DNA of 8,884 nt from an uncultured Lachnospiraceae bacterium (GCA_900554925.1 USJG01000092.1:1-8884); one strand, 5' to 3'; positions 1 to 6,791 are shown, numbered from the stretch's first letter. Program-made: numbers and translations. Notes: generated from the sequence alone by a model not told the origin.

Positions 1-65
1 AACATCTGTCTGAATGCAAGACGACCAATACGGCCAAAACCATTAATTGCTACTCTTACTGCCAT
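1..65 (-). CDS. gap: Glyceraldehyde-3-phosphate dehydrogenase, N-terminal fragment (cut by window edge)
   Basis: Only the first 21 codons are in the window; the gene continues past the left edge. The peptide contains VAINGFGRIGRLAFRQ, the highly conserved start of the NAD-binding Rossmann fold of phosphorylating GAPDH, including the GFGRIGR dinucleotide-binding loop. The family makes 1,3-bisphosphoglycerate from glyceraldehyde 3-phosphate in cytoplasmic glycolysis. The ATG at 65-63 is preceded by an AGGAGG ribosome binding site at 79-74 with an 8-base spacer, so the start is secure. It is transcribed away from the histidinol-phosphatase gene, from its own promoter (145-173). Whether it is the glycolytic enzyme or a paralogue cannot be judged from 21 residues. 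Confidence 0.93.
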   Translation of the reverse strand, partial: MAVRVAINGFGRIGRLAFRQM

Positions 66-119
66 TTTAGTTTCCTCCTAAAATTGAATAATTTTATATT
101 ATTTTGCAATCAGCTTGGA

Positions 120-137
120 TTGACAAAATTTTATCAG
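120..137. promoter_or_regulatory. Candidate Rex-like operator in the gap leader
   Basis: TTGACAAAATTTTATCAG is a near-palindrome centred on 128/129. It begins right at the predicted start of gap transcription. It resembles the clostridial form of the Rex (NADH/NAD-sensing repressor) site, TTGTTAA-N4-TTAACAA, with mismatches at four of the 18 positions when AAAATTTT is taken as the centre. Known: Rex controls fermentation and, in some lineages, glycolytic genes. Inferred: repression of gap at high NADH. AT-rich palindromes occur by chance in such DNA, so this is tentative. Confidence 0.3.
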
Positions 138-144
138 CAGGATT

Positions 145-173
145 ATTTTACCTAATTTGTCCTAAAAGTGCAA
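145..173 (-). promoter_or_regulatory. Sigma-A-type promoter of gap
   Basis: Read on the minus strand, a -35 box TTGCAC (173-168) and a -10 box TAAAAT (150-145) are separated by exactly 17 bases. Transcription would start near 138 and give a leader of about 70 bases before the gap ATG at 65. No other hexamer pair in this gap fits as well. Assignment is by consensus only. Confidence 0.65.
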
Positions 174-303
174 GATGTAATTGAAAAATAATTGTGTTTT
201 TTATTCAAATCAGCTAGACTTATAGCAATATAAAATATTTTACAGACCTTTGATGCAGTAATCAGTAAATATATGAACGAATACACCACAGGAGGACAAT
301 GCG

Positions 304-1122
304 ATGGCAATCAATGCAGATTATCACTTACACACCTCATTTTCAGGGGACTCTGCTGCTTCCATGGAGGATATGATCTTAAAAGGAATCAGTATCGGTC
401 TTTCCAGTATGTGCTTTACAGAGCATATGGATATGGATTACGTCTATGTAAATCCTGAGGAAGAAGGCATCTTTGAATTAAATACAGATTCTTATCTGTA
501 TGATCTCATTAAATATAAGGAAAAATACGCAGATAAAATCCGCTTGTTTTTCGGCGTGGAACTGGGTGTGCAGCCACATCTGCGAAAGGAGCTGGCAGTC
601 TATTCCAAGAGCTATGATTTTGACTTTATCATTGCCTCCTCCCACTTGTGCAACAGAAAAGATCCTTACTATCCCTCTTTTTACGAAGGGCGCTCGGATG
701 AAGAAGCCTACAGGGAATACTTTTTATCCATTCTGGACAATTTAAAGGCTTTCAGCAATTTTGACATTTACGGACATTTGGATTATGTGGTCCGCTATGG
801 AAAAACAAAGGATGGCGATTACAGCTATGATAAGTATAAAGATATTCTGGATAAAATTCTTGAAACCCTGATTGAGAAGGAAAAGGGACTCGAAGTCAAT
901 ACTGGTGCCATCGGCTACCATCTCCGTGAATTAAATCCCTGCACTGACATTTTAAAAAGGTATAGGCAGCTGGGGGGAGAAATCATAACCGTTGGTTCCG
1001 ATGCCCACGAACCTCAGGCTATTGCCAGAGGCTTTGACCGGGCCGCAGAGGTTCTTTTGGCCTGCGGCTTTAAGTACTATACAACCTTCGAAAAAAGAAT
1101 GCCGGAATTTCACCGTATTTAG
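304..1122 (+). CDS. hisK: Histidinol-phosphatase, PHP family (HisJ/HisK type)
   Basis: This 272-residue protein has the full metal-site pattern of the PHP phosphoesterase family: DYHLHTSFSGD (His8, His10), TEHMD (Glu40, His41), GVELGV (Glu86), ASSH (His114), GHLD (His158) and GSDAHE (Asp233, His235). The length matches monofunctional HisJ/HisK enzymes of Firmicutes, which hydrolyse L-histidinol phosphate to histidinol in cytoplasmic histidine synthesis. An AGGAGG ribosome binding site at 290-295 stands 8 bases before the ATG, so 304 is the start. No other his gene is near; the gene lies alone between divergent gap and convergent mnmA. No convincing sigma-A promoter pair was found upstream. 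Related PHP proteins can act on other phosphate esters, so the exact substrate rests on family similarity. Confidence 0.88.
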   Translation: MAINADYHLHTSFSGDSAASMEDMILKGISIGLSSMCFTEHMDMDYVYVNPEEEGIFELNTDSYLYDLIKYKEKYADKIRLFFGVELGVQPHLRKELAVYSKSYDFDFIIASSHLCNRKDPYYPSFYEGRSDEEAYREYFLSILDNLKAFSNFDIYGHLDYVVRYGKTKDGDYSYDKYKDILDKILETLIEKEKGLEVNTGAIGYHLRELNPCTDILKRYRQLGGEIITVGSDAHEPQAIARGFDRAAEVLLACGFKYYTTFEKRMPEFHRI

Positions 1123-1148
1123 CGTATTTTCCATACAAAACAACTGAC

Positions 1149-1178
1149 GGGAGGCGTCACAGAATGGTGCCGCCTCCC
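1149..1178 (-). terminator. Hairpin terminator overlapping the 3' end of mnmA
   Basis: GGGAGGCG (1149-1156) pairs perfectly with CGCCTCCC (1171-1178). The stem can continue after one mismatch with CAC/GTG, closing a six-base loop. On the minus strand the hairpin is followed by a T-rich tract (TTGTTTTGT), as expected for an intrinsic terminator of the operon ending in mnmA. On the plus strand the following bases are not T-rich, so it should not serve the converging histidinol-phosphatase gene equally well. The mnmA stop codon (1159-1157) lies inside the hairpin. Confidence 0.7.
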
Positions 1179-2230
1179 ATTACATATTCCCCATCATAAA
1201 AAACCACTGCCTGTCCCGGCGTCACAGCCCGTACCGGCTCCTCAAAAACACATTGCACCTTATCTTCTTCTACCTGTCTGGCGCTGCACCACTGGCCCTT
1301 ATGGGCGTAACGCACCTTTGCCCACAGTCTGCGCGGTTCTTTCAGATCTTCCATTCCCATAAAATTCACCTGGTTACAGGTTAACTCTGTTTTAAACACA
1401 TCACTGTCACTGATAACAACCTCATTGGTTTCAGGACGAAGCTGGGAGACAAACACCGGATGTCCCATAGCAAGCCCTAAACCTTTTCTCTGCCCTACCG
1501 TATAGTGGATAATTCCCTTATGGGTTCCCAGCACAACACCATCCTCGGAGACAAAATTCCCCGTTCCGGGTATTTTCTCCGGCACTTCTCTTTCTATAAA
1601 TCCGGCATAATCGCCCTCCGGCACAAAACAGATGTCCTGGCTGTCCGGTTTTGACGCCACAGGAAGATCGTTCTTTTCTGCCAGATTTCTGATTTCTTCC
1701 TTTGTGTAGTCTCCCACCGGCATTAATGTATGAGACAACTGGAACTGGGTCAGATTGTAAAGCGCATAGGTCTGATCCTTTTTGGCTGTTACCGAATTGC
1801 GGATTGCATATCTGCCGTTTTTTAACTGCTCCACTCTGGCGTAGTGCCCGGTTGCTATATAATCCGCACCTATTTCCATGCTGCGTTTTAAAAGAGCGTC
1901 CCACTTTACATATCTGTTGCAGGCTATACAGGGATTTGGTGTTCTTCCTGCCAGATATTCCGCCACAAAGTAATCCACCACATTTTCCCGAAACTCGTCT
2001 TTAAAATTCATTACATAATAAGGGATATTCAAAACCTGTGCAACTCTTCTTGCATCCTCTACCGCGGACAGTCCGCAGCAGCCGCCATTTTCTTCTGCCG
2101 CCGCCAAATCCCCGTCCTGCCATATCTGCATGGTTACTCCGATCACATCATATCCCTGTTCTTTTAAAAGATAAGCAGCCACAGAGGAATCAACGCCTCC
2201 CGACATGCCAACTACTACCTTTTTCTTCAT
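1157..2230 (-). CDS. mnmA: tRNA-uridine 34 2-sulfurtransferase MnmA, CxxC (Fe-S) type
   Basis: MnmA adenylates and 2-thiolates the wobble uridine of Glu, Gln and Lys tRNAs in the cytoplasm. The 357-residue protein has an N-terminal PP-loop (SGGVDSS, residues 10-16) for ATP, the insertion with GGCCG (49-53), NPCIACN (99-105) and QDICF (198-202). Cys104 and Cys201 match the two catalytic cysteines of E. coli MnmA. Cys101 replaces the Asp of the E. coli DxxC pattern, giving the CxxC...C arrangement of MnmA proteins that carry a [4Fe-4S] cluster. The ATG at 2230 is preferred: it leaves KKKVVVGMSGG at the N terminus, as in the family. An in-frame GTG at 2245 overlaps the AAAGG ribosome-binding-like sequence, so it is unlikely to be used. 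It is the last gene of the operon, 53 bases after the NifU-like gene. Confidence 0.95.
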   Translation of the reverse strand: MKKKVVVGMSGGVDSSVAAYLLKEQGYDVIGVTMQIWQDGDLAAAEENGGCCGLSAVEDARRVAQVLNIPYYVMNFKDEFRENVVDYFVAEYLAGRTPNPCIACNRYVKWDALLKRSMEIGADYIATGHYARVEQLKNGRYAIRNSVTAKKDQTYALYNLTQFQLSHTLMPVGDYTKEEIRNLAEKNDLPVASKPDSQDICFVPEGDYAGFIEREVPEKIPGTGNFVSEDGVVLGTHKGIIHYTVGQRKGLGLAMGHPVFVSQLRPETNEVVISDSDVFKTELTCNQVNFMGMEDLKEPRRLWAKVRYAHKGQWCSARQVEEDKVQCVFEEPVRAVTPGQAVVFYDGEYVMGGGTIL

Positions 2231-2283
2231 AAAAGCGTACCACACCTTTTCAGGGTTTTTGCCAAAAGACCGTCCAGTCAGAG

Positions 2284-2721
2284 TTAATATTCTTCTTCCT
2301 CTTCCTCCTCATGAATGTCCTTCTTTGGCTCTTTTAATCCCTTTATCTCAATTCCATTCTTATTGGCATAGTCCCAAAGTGCCGCATGAATGGCTTCCTC
2401 CGCCAACAAAGAACAGTGTACCTTTACCGGCGGTAATCCGTCAAGTGCTTCCAGCACAGCTTTGTTGGTTACCTCCATGGCTTCCTCAATGGTCTTTCCC
2501 TTAACAAGCTCCGTAGCCATGCTGCTGGTGGCTACCGCTGCCCCGCATCCAAAGGTTTTAAACTTGCAGTCCCGGATCACATGATTATCATCAATATCCA
2601 GATATATTCTCATAATATCACCGCATTTGGCATTTCCCACTGTACCTACGCCGCTGGGATTCTCTAATTCTCCCACATTTCTCGGATTGGTAAAATGATC
2701 CATTACTTTTTCACTGTACAT
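2284..2721 (-). CDS. Fe-S cluster scaffold, NifU N-terminal domain / IscU-like
   Basis: The 145-residue protein is a single U-type scaffold domain. It has the three cluster-ligand cysteines Cys33 (AKCGD), Cys59 (FGCGAA) and Cys103 (VHCSLLAEEAI), plus Asp35 next to the first cysteine. It receives sulfur from the cysteine desulfurase encoded just upstream and builds Fe-S clusters for transfer to apoproteins. It lacks the C-terminal domains of full-length NifU. Its C terminus is an acidic tail of seven glutamates followed by Tyr. The ATG lies inside the desulfurase gene (11-base overlap) and its AGGAGG sits in the last desulfurase codons, so translation is probably coupled. The gene is variously called nifU or iscU in Firmicutes, so no symbol is asserted. 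The SufU subfamily is less likely because the protein lacks the SufU insertion and sits with a NifS-type partner. Confidence 0.93.
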   Translation of the reverse strand: MYSEKVMDHFTNPRNVGELENPSGVGTVGNAKCGDIMRIYLDIDDNHVIRDCKFKTFGCGAAVATSSMATELVKGKTIEEAMEVTNKAVLEALDGLPPVKVHCSLLAEEAIHAALWDYANKNGIEIKGLKEPKKDIHEEEEEEEY

Positions 2722-3901
2722 AACTTCTTCCTCCTAAAAAATCCTCATAAAGAGGCGACATCTGTCTTAATCTGTTTACAATTTCCTTTACCGAATCTAC
2801 CACAAAGTCCATTTCTTCTATGGTATTTTCTTCACTTAATGTAAGCCTCAGCGAACCGTGGGCAGTCTCATGAGGCAGCCCGATCGCCAAAAGCACATGA
2901 GACGGGTCAAGAGAGCCTGAGGTGCACGCCGAACCGCTGGAGGCGCAGATTCCTTTCATATCCAGCATGATAAGCAGCGATTCTCCTTCAATAAACTGAA
3001 AACTGAAATTTACATTATTGGGAAGTCTCCTGTTTCTGTCACCATTTAACCGGCAGTAAGGAATCTCATTCTCAATTCTGCCAATCAGATAATCCCGAAG
3101 CCCACGCTCTTTCTCCATGCGCACCTCGAGTTTTGAAAATGCAAGCTCTGCGGCCGCTCCAAGACCAACAATTCCGGGAACATTTTCCGTGCCTGCGCGT
3201 CTCCTTCTCTCCTGGGCGCCGCCATGTACAAAGGAACGGATCTTCACTCCTTTTCGAATATATAAAAATCCAACTCCCTTGGGCCCATTCAGTTTATGGC
3301 CGCTTGCGCTTAACATATCAATATGACATTCCTCTACATCAATCGGCACATGTCCATATGCCTGCACCGCGTCTGTATGGAACAAAATTCCATTTTCTTT
3401 TGCCAGCTCGCCAATTTCTTTAACAGGCTGAAGCGTCCCGATTTCATTATTTGCAAACATAACAGAAATCAAAATGGTATCCGGACGGATCGCCTTTTTA
3501 AGTTCCTCCAGCTTCAGAATCCCATTTTCATCTACATCAACATAAGTAACCTCATATCCTTTCTTTTCAAGATATTGACAGGTGTGAAGCACTGCGTGAT
3601 GCTCAATCTTTGATGTGATAATATGTTTTCCCTTGCCGGCATAGCTTTCCGCCGCAGCTATCAAAGCCCAGTTATCAGACTCAGAGCCTCCTGCTGTAAA
3701 ATAAATTTCAGAAGGATCAGCGTTAAGACTTTTGGCGATCACTTCCCGAACTTCTGTGATTGCCTTTTTACTCTCTGCTCCAAGTCCGTATATGCTGCTG
3801 GCATTACCATAATATTCGGTAAAATAAGGAAGCATGGCCTGTACTGCTTCCGGCGCGGTTTTGGTAGTGGCCGCATTGTCCAAATATATTATTTTATCCA
3901 T
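2711..3901 (-). CDS. Cysteine desulfurase, NifS/IscS family
   Basis: This 396-residue PLP enzyme is full length for class I NifS/IscS desulfurases. It begins YLDNAATTK and shows IEHHAV (His101, stacking on PLP), HTDAVQ (Asp177, Gln180), SGHKLNGPKG with the PLP lysine at Lys203, and SSGSACTSGS with the persulfide-forming Cys326 on the long class I loop. It converts cysteine to alanine and passes the sulfur on as persulfide. The neighbours indicate two acceptors: the NifU-like scaffold for Fe-S clusters and MnmA for tRNA thiolation. In Bacillus the related desulfurase YrvO is likewise paired with MnmA. Start: ATG 3901 with GGAAAGGAG upstream. It is the first gene of its operon. No Rrf2-type regulator gene is present on its upstream side, where a SpoVB-like gene diverges instead. 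Confidence 0.95.
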   Translation of the reverse strand: MDKIIYLDNAATTKTAPEAVQAMLPYFTEYYGNASSIYGLGAESKKAITEVREVIAKSLNADPSEIYFTAGGSESDNWALIAAAESYAGKGKHIITSKIEHHAVLHTCQYLEKKGYEVTYVDVDENGILKLEELKKAIRPDTILISVMFANNEIGTLQPVKEIGELAKENGILFHTDAVQAYGHVPIDVEECHIDMLSASGHKLNGPKGVGFLYIRKGVKIRSFVHGGAQERRRRAGTENVPGIVGLGAAAELAFSKLEVRMEKERGLRDYLIGRIENEIPYCRLNGDRNRRLPNNVNFSFQFIEGESLLIMLDMKGICASSGSACTSGSLDPSHVLLAIGLPHETAHGSLRLTLSEENTIEEMDFVVDSVKEIVNRLRQMSPLYEDFLGGRSYVQ

Positions 3902-3921
3902 GACTGGCTCCTTTCCTTATT

Positions 3922-3938
3922 CCTATCATATTACTAGG
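3922..3938. promoter_or_regulatory. Inverted repeat between promoter and ribosome binding site of the desulfurase gene
   Basis: On the minus strand CCTA and TAGG flank nine bases (CCTAGTAATATGATAGG). The repeat starts about seven bases after the predicted transcription start and ends just before the ribosome binding site, where a repressor could block transcription. In Clostridia, nifS/nifU operons are often controlled by Rrf2-family Fe-S regulators such as IscR. This site is short and only loosely like their operators, so the role is a guess. Confidence 0.25.
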
Positions 3939-3951
3939 TTTTATGTCTTTT

Positions 3952-3980
3952 ACTATAACACTCTCTTTTAGTTCTGTCAA
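3952..3980 (-). promoter_or_regulatory. Sigma-A promoter of the desulfurase-scaffold-mnmA operon
   Basis: On the minus strand a perfect -35 box TTGACA (3980-3975) is followed after 17 bases by TATAGT (3957-3952), only one base off the consensus -10. Predicted transcription start is near 3945, giving a leader of about 44 bases. This is the best promoter match in the window and the only strong one upstream of the three genes. Confidence 0.78.
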
Positions 3981-4029
3981 TGAAAGCAGATTCATATATT
4001 TATCAATAACTGAAAACTGGCGGTAATTT

Positions 4030-5370
4030 ATGGTTTTTTTACGTAAAAACAATCCTCTTGTTATAGGAACCTTTATCCTGACTGCCACCGGCTTCATAAG
4101 CCGCTTTATTGGTTTTTTCTATCGGATTTTCCTGTCACGGCTATTCGGTGCTGAAGGCATGGGTATTTACCAGTTAATTTCTCCGGTACTTGCCCTCTCC
4201 TTCTCATTGACCGTAGCAGGCATGCAGACTGCCATTTCCAAATATGTGGCAGGAGAAGCTATTTCTAAGGATTATCGGTCATCTGCCATGCATTTATTCA
4301 CCGGTTTTATTATATCCATGGCTGTTTCCATTCTTTGCACGATGGGAATTTACTGCTGTTCTGACGAGATTGCCCTTTATTTTCTTATGGAACCCCGTAC
4401 AGCACCGCTGCTTCGAATTATTTCACTTTCTATTCCTCTGGCAACCGTTCACTCCTGCATTAACGGTTATTTTTATGGTATCAGAAAAACCTCCGTACCT
4501 GCCCTCTGCCAGCTTTGCGAGCAGATAATACGGGTAGGAAGTGTCTATATTATCTATTATTTTTGTTTGAAACATAACATGACTCCCACTATTAATTTTG
4601 CAGTAGTAGGGTTGGTAATCGGTGAAAGTGCCTCTACAATTGTCTCACTGATTGCTGTACGCGCCCATTTTGTTCATGTGGTTCCGGGGGGCTATGGTTC
4701 TCTCCTTAAGCCGCAGCTGTCCGCCTATACGAAAATAGCCAGAAATCTCCTTACTCTGGCTATCCCTTTATCCCTTAACAGAATTATTATTAATTTTCTT
4801 CAAAGCGTGGAAGCAATCTTTATTCCAAACAGGCTCATGCGTTACGGTTATGACAACGCCACTGCACTTGGCATTTATGGGGTTTTAACCGGTATGTCTC
4901 TGCCTCTTATCCTGTTTCCCAGCGCAATTACCAATTCTATATGTGTTTTATTGCTTCCCATTGTCTCAGAGGCTGATGCTGCTGAAAATATCGGCACAAT
5001 AAAAAAAGCCGTGCATAAATCCATACGCTACGGCTTTCTTTTAGGTGTTATATTTACTGTTTTCTTTTTATTCTTCGGAAAATTCCTGGGAAATCTGCTG
5101 TATCAAAGCGCCCTTGCAGGAAGCTTTATCATTGTACTGAGTTTTCTATGTCCCTTAATGTACATTGCAAGTACCTTAAGCAGTATCTTAAACGGCCTCG
5201 GAAAAACCGGACTTACGTTTATTTACAGCATGATAAGCCTGCTTGTCAGACTTATCTTTGTATTTTTCGGCATCCCCCTGTGGGGCATTCACGGATACTT
5301 GTGGGGATTACTGGTCAGCCAGGCTGTCCAGACGATCCTATGTATGTTTGCCGTCCGCAAATATCGCTAA
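4030..5370 (+). CDS. SpoVB-like polysaccharide/lipid exporter, MOP superfamily
   Basis: This 446-residue, strongly hydrophobic protein has long membrane stretches along its whole length, for example residues 10-31, 48-66, 88-110, 332-350 and 395-420. The N-terminal block GTFILTATGFISRFIGFFYR followed by GAEGMGIYQLI and GMQTAISKYVA is typical of the SpoVB/YtgP branch of the oligosaccharidyl-lipid flippases, as is the central INGYFYGIRKTSVPALCQ (144-161). Members move lipid-linked cell-wall or polysaccharide precursors across the cytoplasmic membrane; SpoVB itself is needed for spore cortex. The protein is shorter than Bacillus SpoVB (about 520 residues), so sporulation function is not certain. 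The ATG has only a weak ribosome-binding sequence (GGCGG, 4019-4023). It diverges from the desulfurase operon across 128 bases and ends 11 bases from the stop of the converging chemoreceptor gene. No clear promoter of its own was found. Confidence 0.85.
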   Translation: MVFLRKNNPLVIGTFILTATGFISRFIGFFYRIFLSRLFGAEGMGIYQLISPVLALSFSLTVAGMQTAISKYVAGEAISKDYRSSAMHLFTGFIISMAVSILCTMGIYCCSDEIALYFLMEPRTAPLLRIISLSIPLATVHSCINGYFYGIRKTSVPALCQLCEQIIRVGSVYIIYYFCLKHNMTPTINFAVVGLVIGESASTIVSLIAVRAHFVHVVPGGYGSLLKPQLSAYTKIARNLLTLAIPLSLNRIIINFLQSVEAIFIPNRLMRYGYDNATALGIYGVLTGMSLPLILFPSAITNSICVLLLPIVSEADAAENIGTIKKAVHKSIRYGFLLGVIFTVFFLFFGKFLGNLLYQSALAGSFIIVLSFLCPLMYIASTLSSILNGLGKTGLTFIYSMISLLVRLIFVFFGIPLWGIHGYLWGLLVSQAVQTILCMFAVRKYR

Positions 5371-5381
5371 ATAATTTTCCA

Positions 5382-6632
5382 TTAGTCACAGAGCTGGAAG
5401 CGTTCTACCATTCCCTTAAGCGCAGAGGCCTGTGCAGATAGTTCCTGACTGGTTGCCGAGGTTTCTTCAGCCGCTGCCGAATTGTTTTCTACTACAGCGC
5501 CAATTGCTTCAAATCCCTTTTCGATTTCTTTAACAGATAATGCCTGCTTATCAGAGGCCAGCCGGATATTGGCAACTGCCATAACAATATTATCCATTTC
5601 TCTGATTACATTAATAAGAGACTCCGCAGTCTGCTCTGTAATTTCATTGCCTTTTTGCACTTCACGGATAGACTTGTCAATCAGTTCCTTGGTAGTAACT
5701 GCTGATTTTGCACTGTCTTCTGCCAGCTTTCTGATCTGATCTGCAACAACTGCAAAGCCCTTACCGGCTTCACCGGCTCTTGCTGCTTCAATTGCTGCAT
5801 TTAATGACAACAGGTTTGTCTGTGATGCGATTTCTTCTATATCCACTATAATGTTGCTGATCTCGCTGGACGTATCTTTAATGGTATTCATGGCTTCTGT
5901 CAGCTCTTTCATCTTATCCTGGCTGATCTTAGCCTGCTCACCGATCAGCTTAGCATTATCATGGGCTTTGTCTGTGGTCTTAGTGTTTTCCAAAACCCGA
6001 TCGGTCACTTCTGTAACAGTTGCTATTAATTCCTGAATAGATGCTGCCTGGTCAGTTGCTCCCTGTGCCAGTTCCTGAGAACTCATTGCCAGATCATTGG
6101 AGCCTTTCGATACCTGATCCGCTGCATTATCTATATTTCTCATGGTATCGCTGAAATCCGTAACCATAGCAAGCAGTCCCTTAAGAAGCACCTGAAAATC
6201 GCCAATATATGCTTTCGGATTTTCACTTTTAACATTAAAATTACCCTTGCCAAATTCATCTAAAATGAAAGTCAGATCCTTCAGCAGCGCCTTTAACATT
6301 CCTGAGGTCTGCCTGAGACTGTCAGCCAGAGTTCCAAGCTCGTTATCACCCTCATAGGTAACTTCAACATTTAAATCACCCCGTGCAAGTCCCTTAACTG
6401 CTGCATCCATTTCTATCAGCGGATCTACCAGCGCGGCGATTAGCAACTTATAACCACGCGTGGCAGCTATGATTACTGCAATAAATATAATTGAATGGAA
6501 TACTAACTGCATAACCTTATTTCCCAATCCCAGTACTCCCAGAATTGATGCCAGTTCGGCAAACGCAACAATAATGCAAATGGTTATGAACACCATTTTT
6601 ACTTTCTTTTTAAAGCTTTGTTGTTCCTTCAT
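5382..6632 (-). CDS. Methyl-accepting chemotaxis protein lacking an extracytoplasmic sensor domain
   Basis: The 416-residue protein begins with two hydrophobic segments (about 13-36 and 41-58) joined by only a few residues, so almost nothing is exposed outside the membrane. A HAMP domain follows (70-109, with Pro71 and GDNELGTLADSL). A second, weaker HAMP-like unit lies at about 123-153 (GKGNFNV...IGDFQVL). The rest is a long coiled-coil signalling domain with the invariant hairpin tip around 269-305 (NLLSLNAAIEAARAGEAGKG, then FAVVADQIRKLAE). The tip contacts CheA and CheW to control flagellar rotation. The likely input is from the membrane or cytoplasm, since no ligand-binding domain is seen. 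Start: ATG 6632 with AAGGAGG six bases upstream. It is transcribed alone from its own promoter. No other chemotaxis gene is present in the window. Confidence 0.93.
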   Translation of the reverse strand: MKEQQSFKKKVKMVFITICIIVAFAELASILGVLGLGNKVMQLVFHSIIFIAVIIAATRGYKLLIAALVDPLIEMDAAVKGLARGDLNVEVTYEGDNELGTLADSLRQTSGMLKALLKDLTFILDEFGKGNFNVKSENPKAYIGDFQVLLKGLLAMVTDFSDTMRNIDNAADQVSKGSNDLAMSSQELAQGATDQAASIQELIATVTEVTDRVLENTKTTDKAHDNAKLIGEQAKISQDKMKELTEAMNTIKDTSSEISNIIVDIEEIASQTNLLSLNAAIEAARAGEAGKGFAVVADQIRKLAEDSAKSAVTTKELIDKSIREVQKGNEITEQTAESLINVIREMDNIVMAVANIRLASDKQALSVKEIEKGFEAIGAVVENNSAAAEETSATSQELSAQASALKGMVERFQLCD

Positions 6633-6679
6633 AAAAAGCCTCCTTGAATTGATTCATTATAAAAATACCCAATGAGTTA

Positions 6680-6708
6680 ATTATAGCTTTTCCGACTGGA
6701 ATTTACAA
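6680..6708 (-). promoter_or_regulatory. Sigma-A-type promoter of the chemoreceptor gene
   Basis: On the minus strand TTGTAA (6708-6703) and a perfect TATAAT (6685-6680) are separated by 17 bases, giving transcription from about 6673 and a leader of about 40 bases. A sigma-D (flagellar) promoter, TAAA-N15-GCCGATAT, was looked for and not found here, which is notable for a chemotaxis gene. Confidence 0.65.
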
Positions 6709-6758
6709 TCATTATTTGTAACTTTAAAGTGATTTTTTGTATCAATTCAGCCATGCAA

Positions 6759-6789
6759 AATTGATTGTATCATAAACCATCAGTCAATT
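6759..6789 (-). terminator. Possible weak terminator after the phosphatase gene
   Basis: AATTGATTG (6759-6767) and CAGTCAATT (6781-6789) form a nine-base stem with one G-U pair and a 13-base loop, starting three bases past the phosphatase stop codon. On the minus strand only four T's follow. The stem is AT-rich, so termination would be weak. The left arm can also pair with ATCAATT at 6741-6747. Confidence 0.3.
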
Positions 6790-6791
6790 AA

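Larger units (their letters stand above)
66..303. other. Divergent intergenic region between gap and the histidinol-phosphatase gene
   Basis: This is the longest non-coding stretch of the window (238 bases) and is very AT-rich. It holds the gap ribosome binding site, the gap promoter, the Rex-like palindrome and the AGGAGG of the plus-strand gene. A TATAAA at 229-234 could be a -10 box for the plus-strand gene, but no acceptable -35 box lies 16-18 bases upstream of it. No riboswitch or small gene was recognised. Confidence 0.6.

Noticed and set aside
120..149. TTGACA on the plus strand (120-125) as a promoter of the histidinol-phosphatase gene
   Set aside because: The -10 candidate at 144-149 (TATTTT, 18-base spacer) is poor, and the hexamer is better explained as part of the palindrome in the gap leader.
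1518..1904. A 128-codon minus-strand frame within mnmA
   Set aside because: It is an alternate frame of mnmA; the product is low-complexity and unlike any known family.
2231..2245. GTG start at 2245 for mnmA, adding five residues
   Set aside because: The GTG overlaps its only possible ribosome binding sequence. Starting at ATG 2230 gives the usual family N terminus.
2231..2283. Terminator between the scaffold gene and mnmA
   Set aside because: A small stem (GGT-C-TTTT/AAAA-ACC) can form, but no T run follows it. The gap is short and co-transcription is more likely.
5371..5381. Bidirectional terminator between the SpoVB-like gene and the chemoreceptor gene
   Set aside because: The 11-base gap and its flanks contain no convincing stem, so how the two converging transcripts end is not visible.
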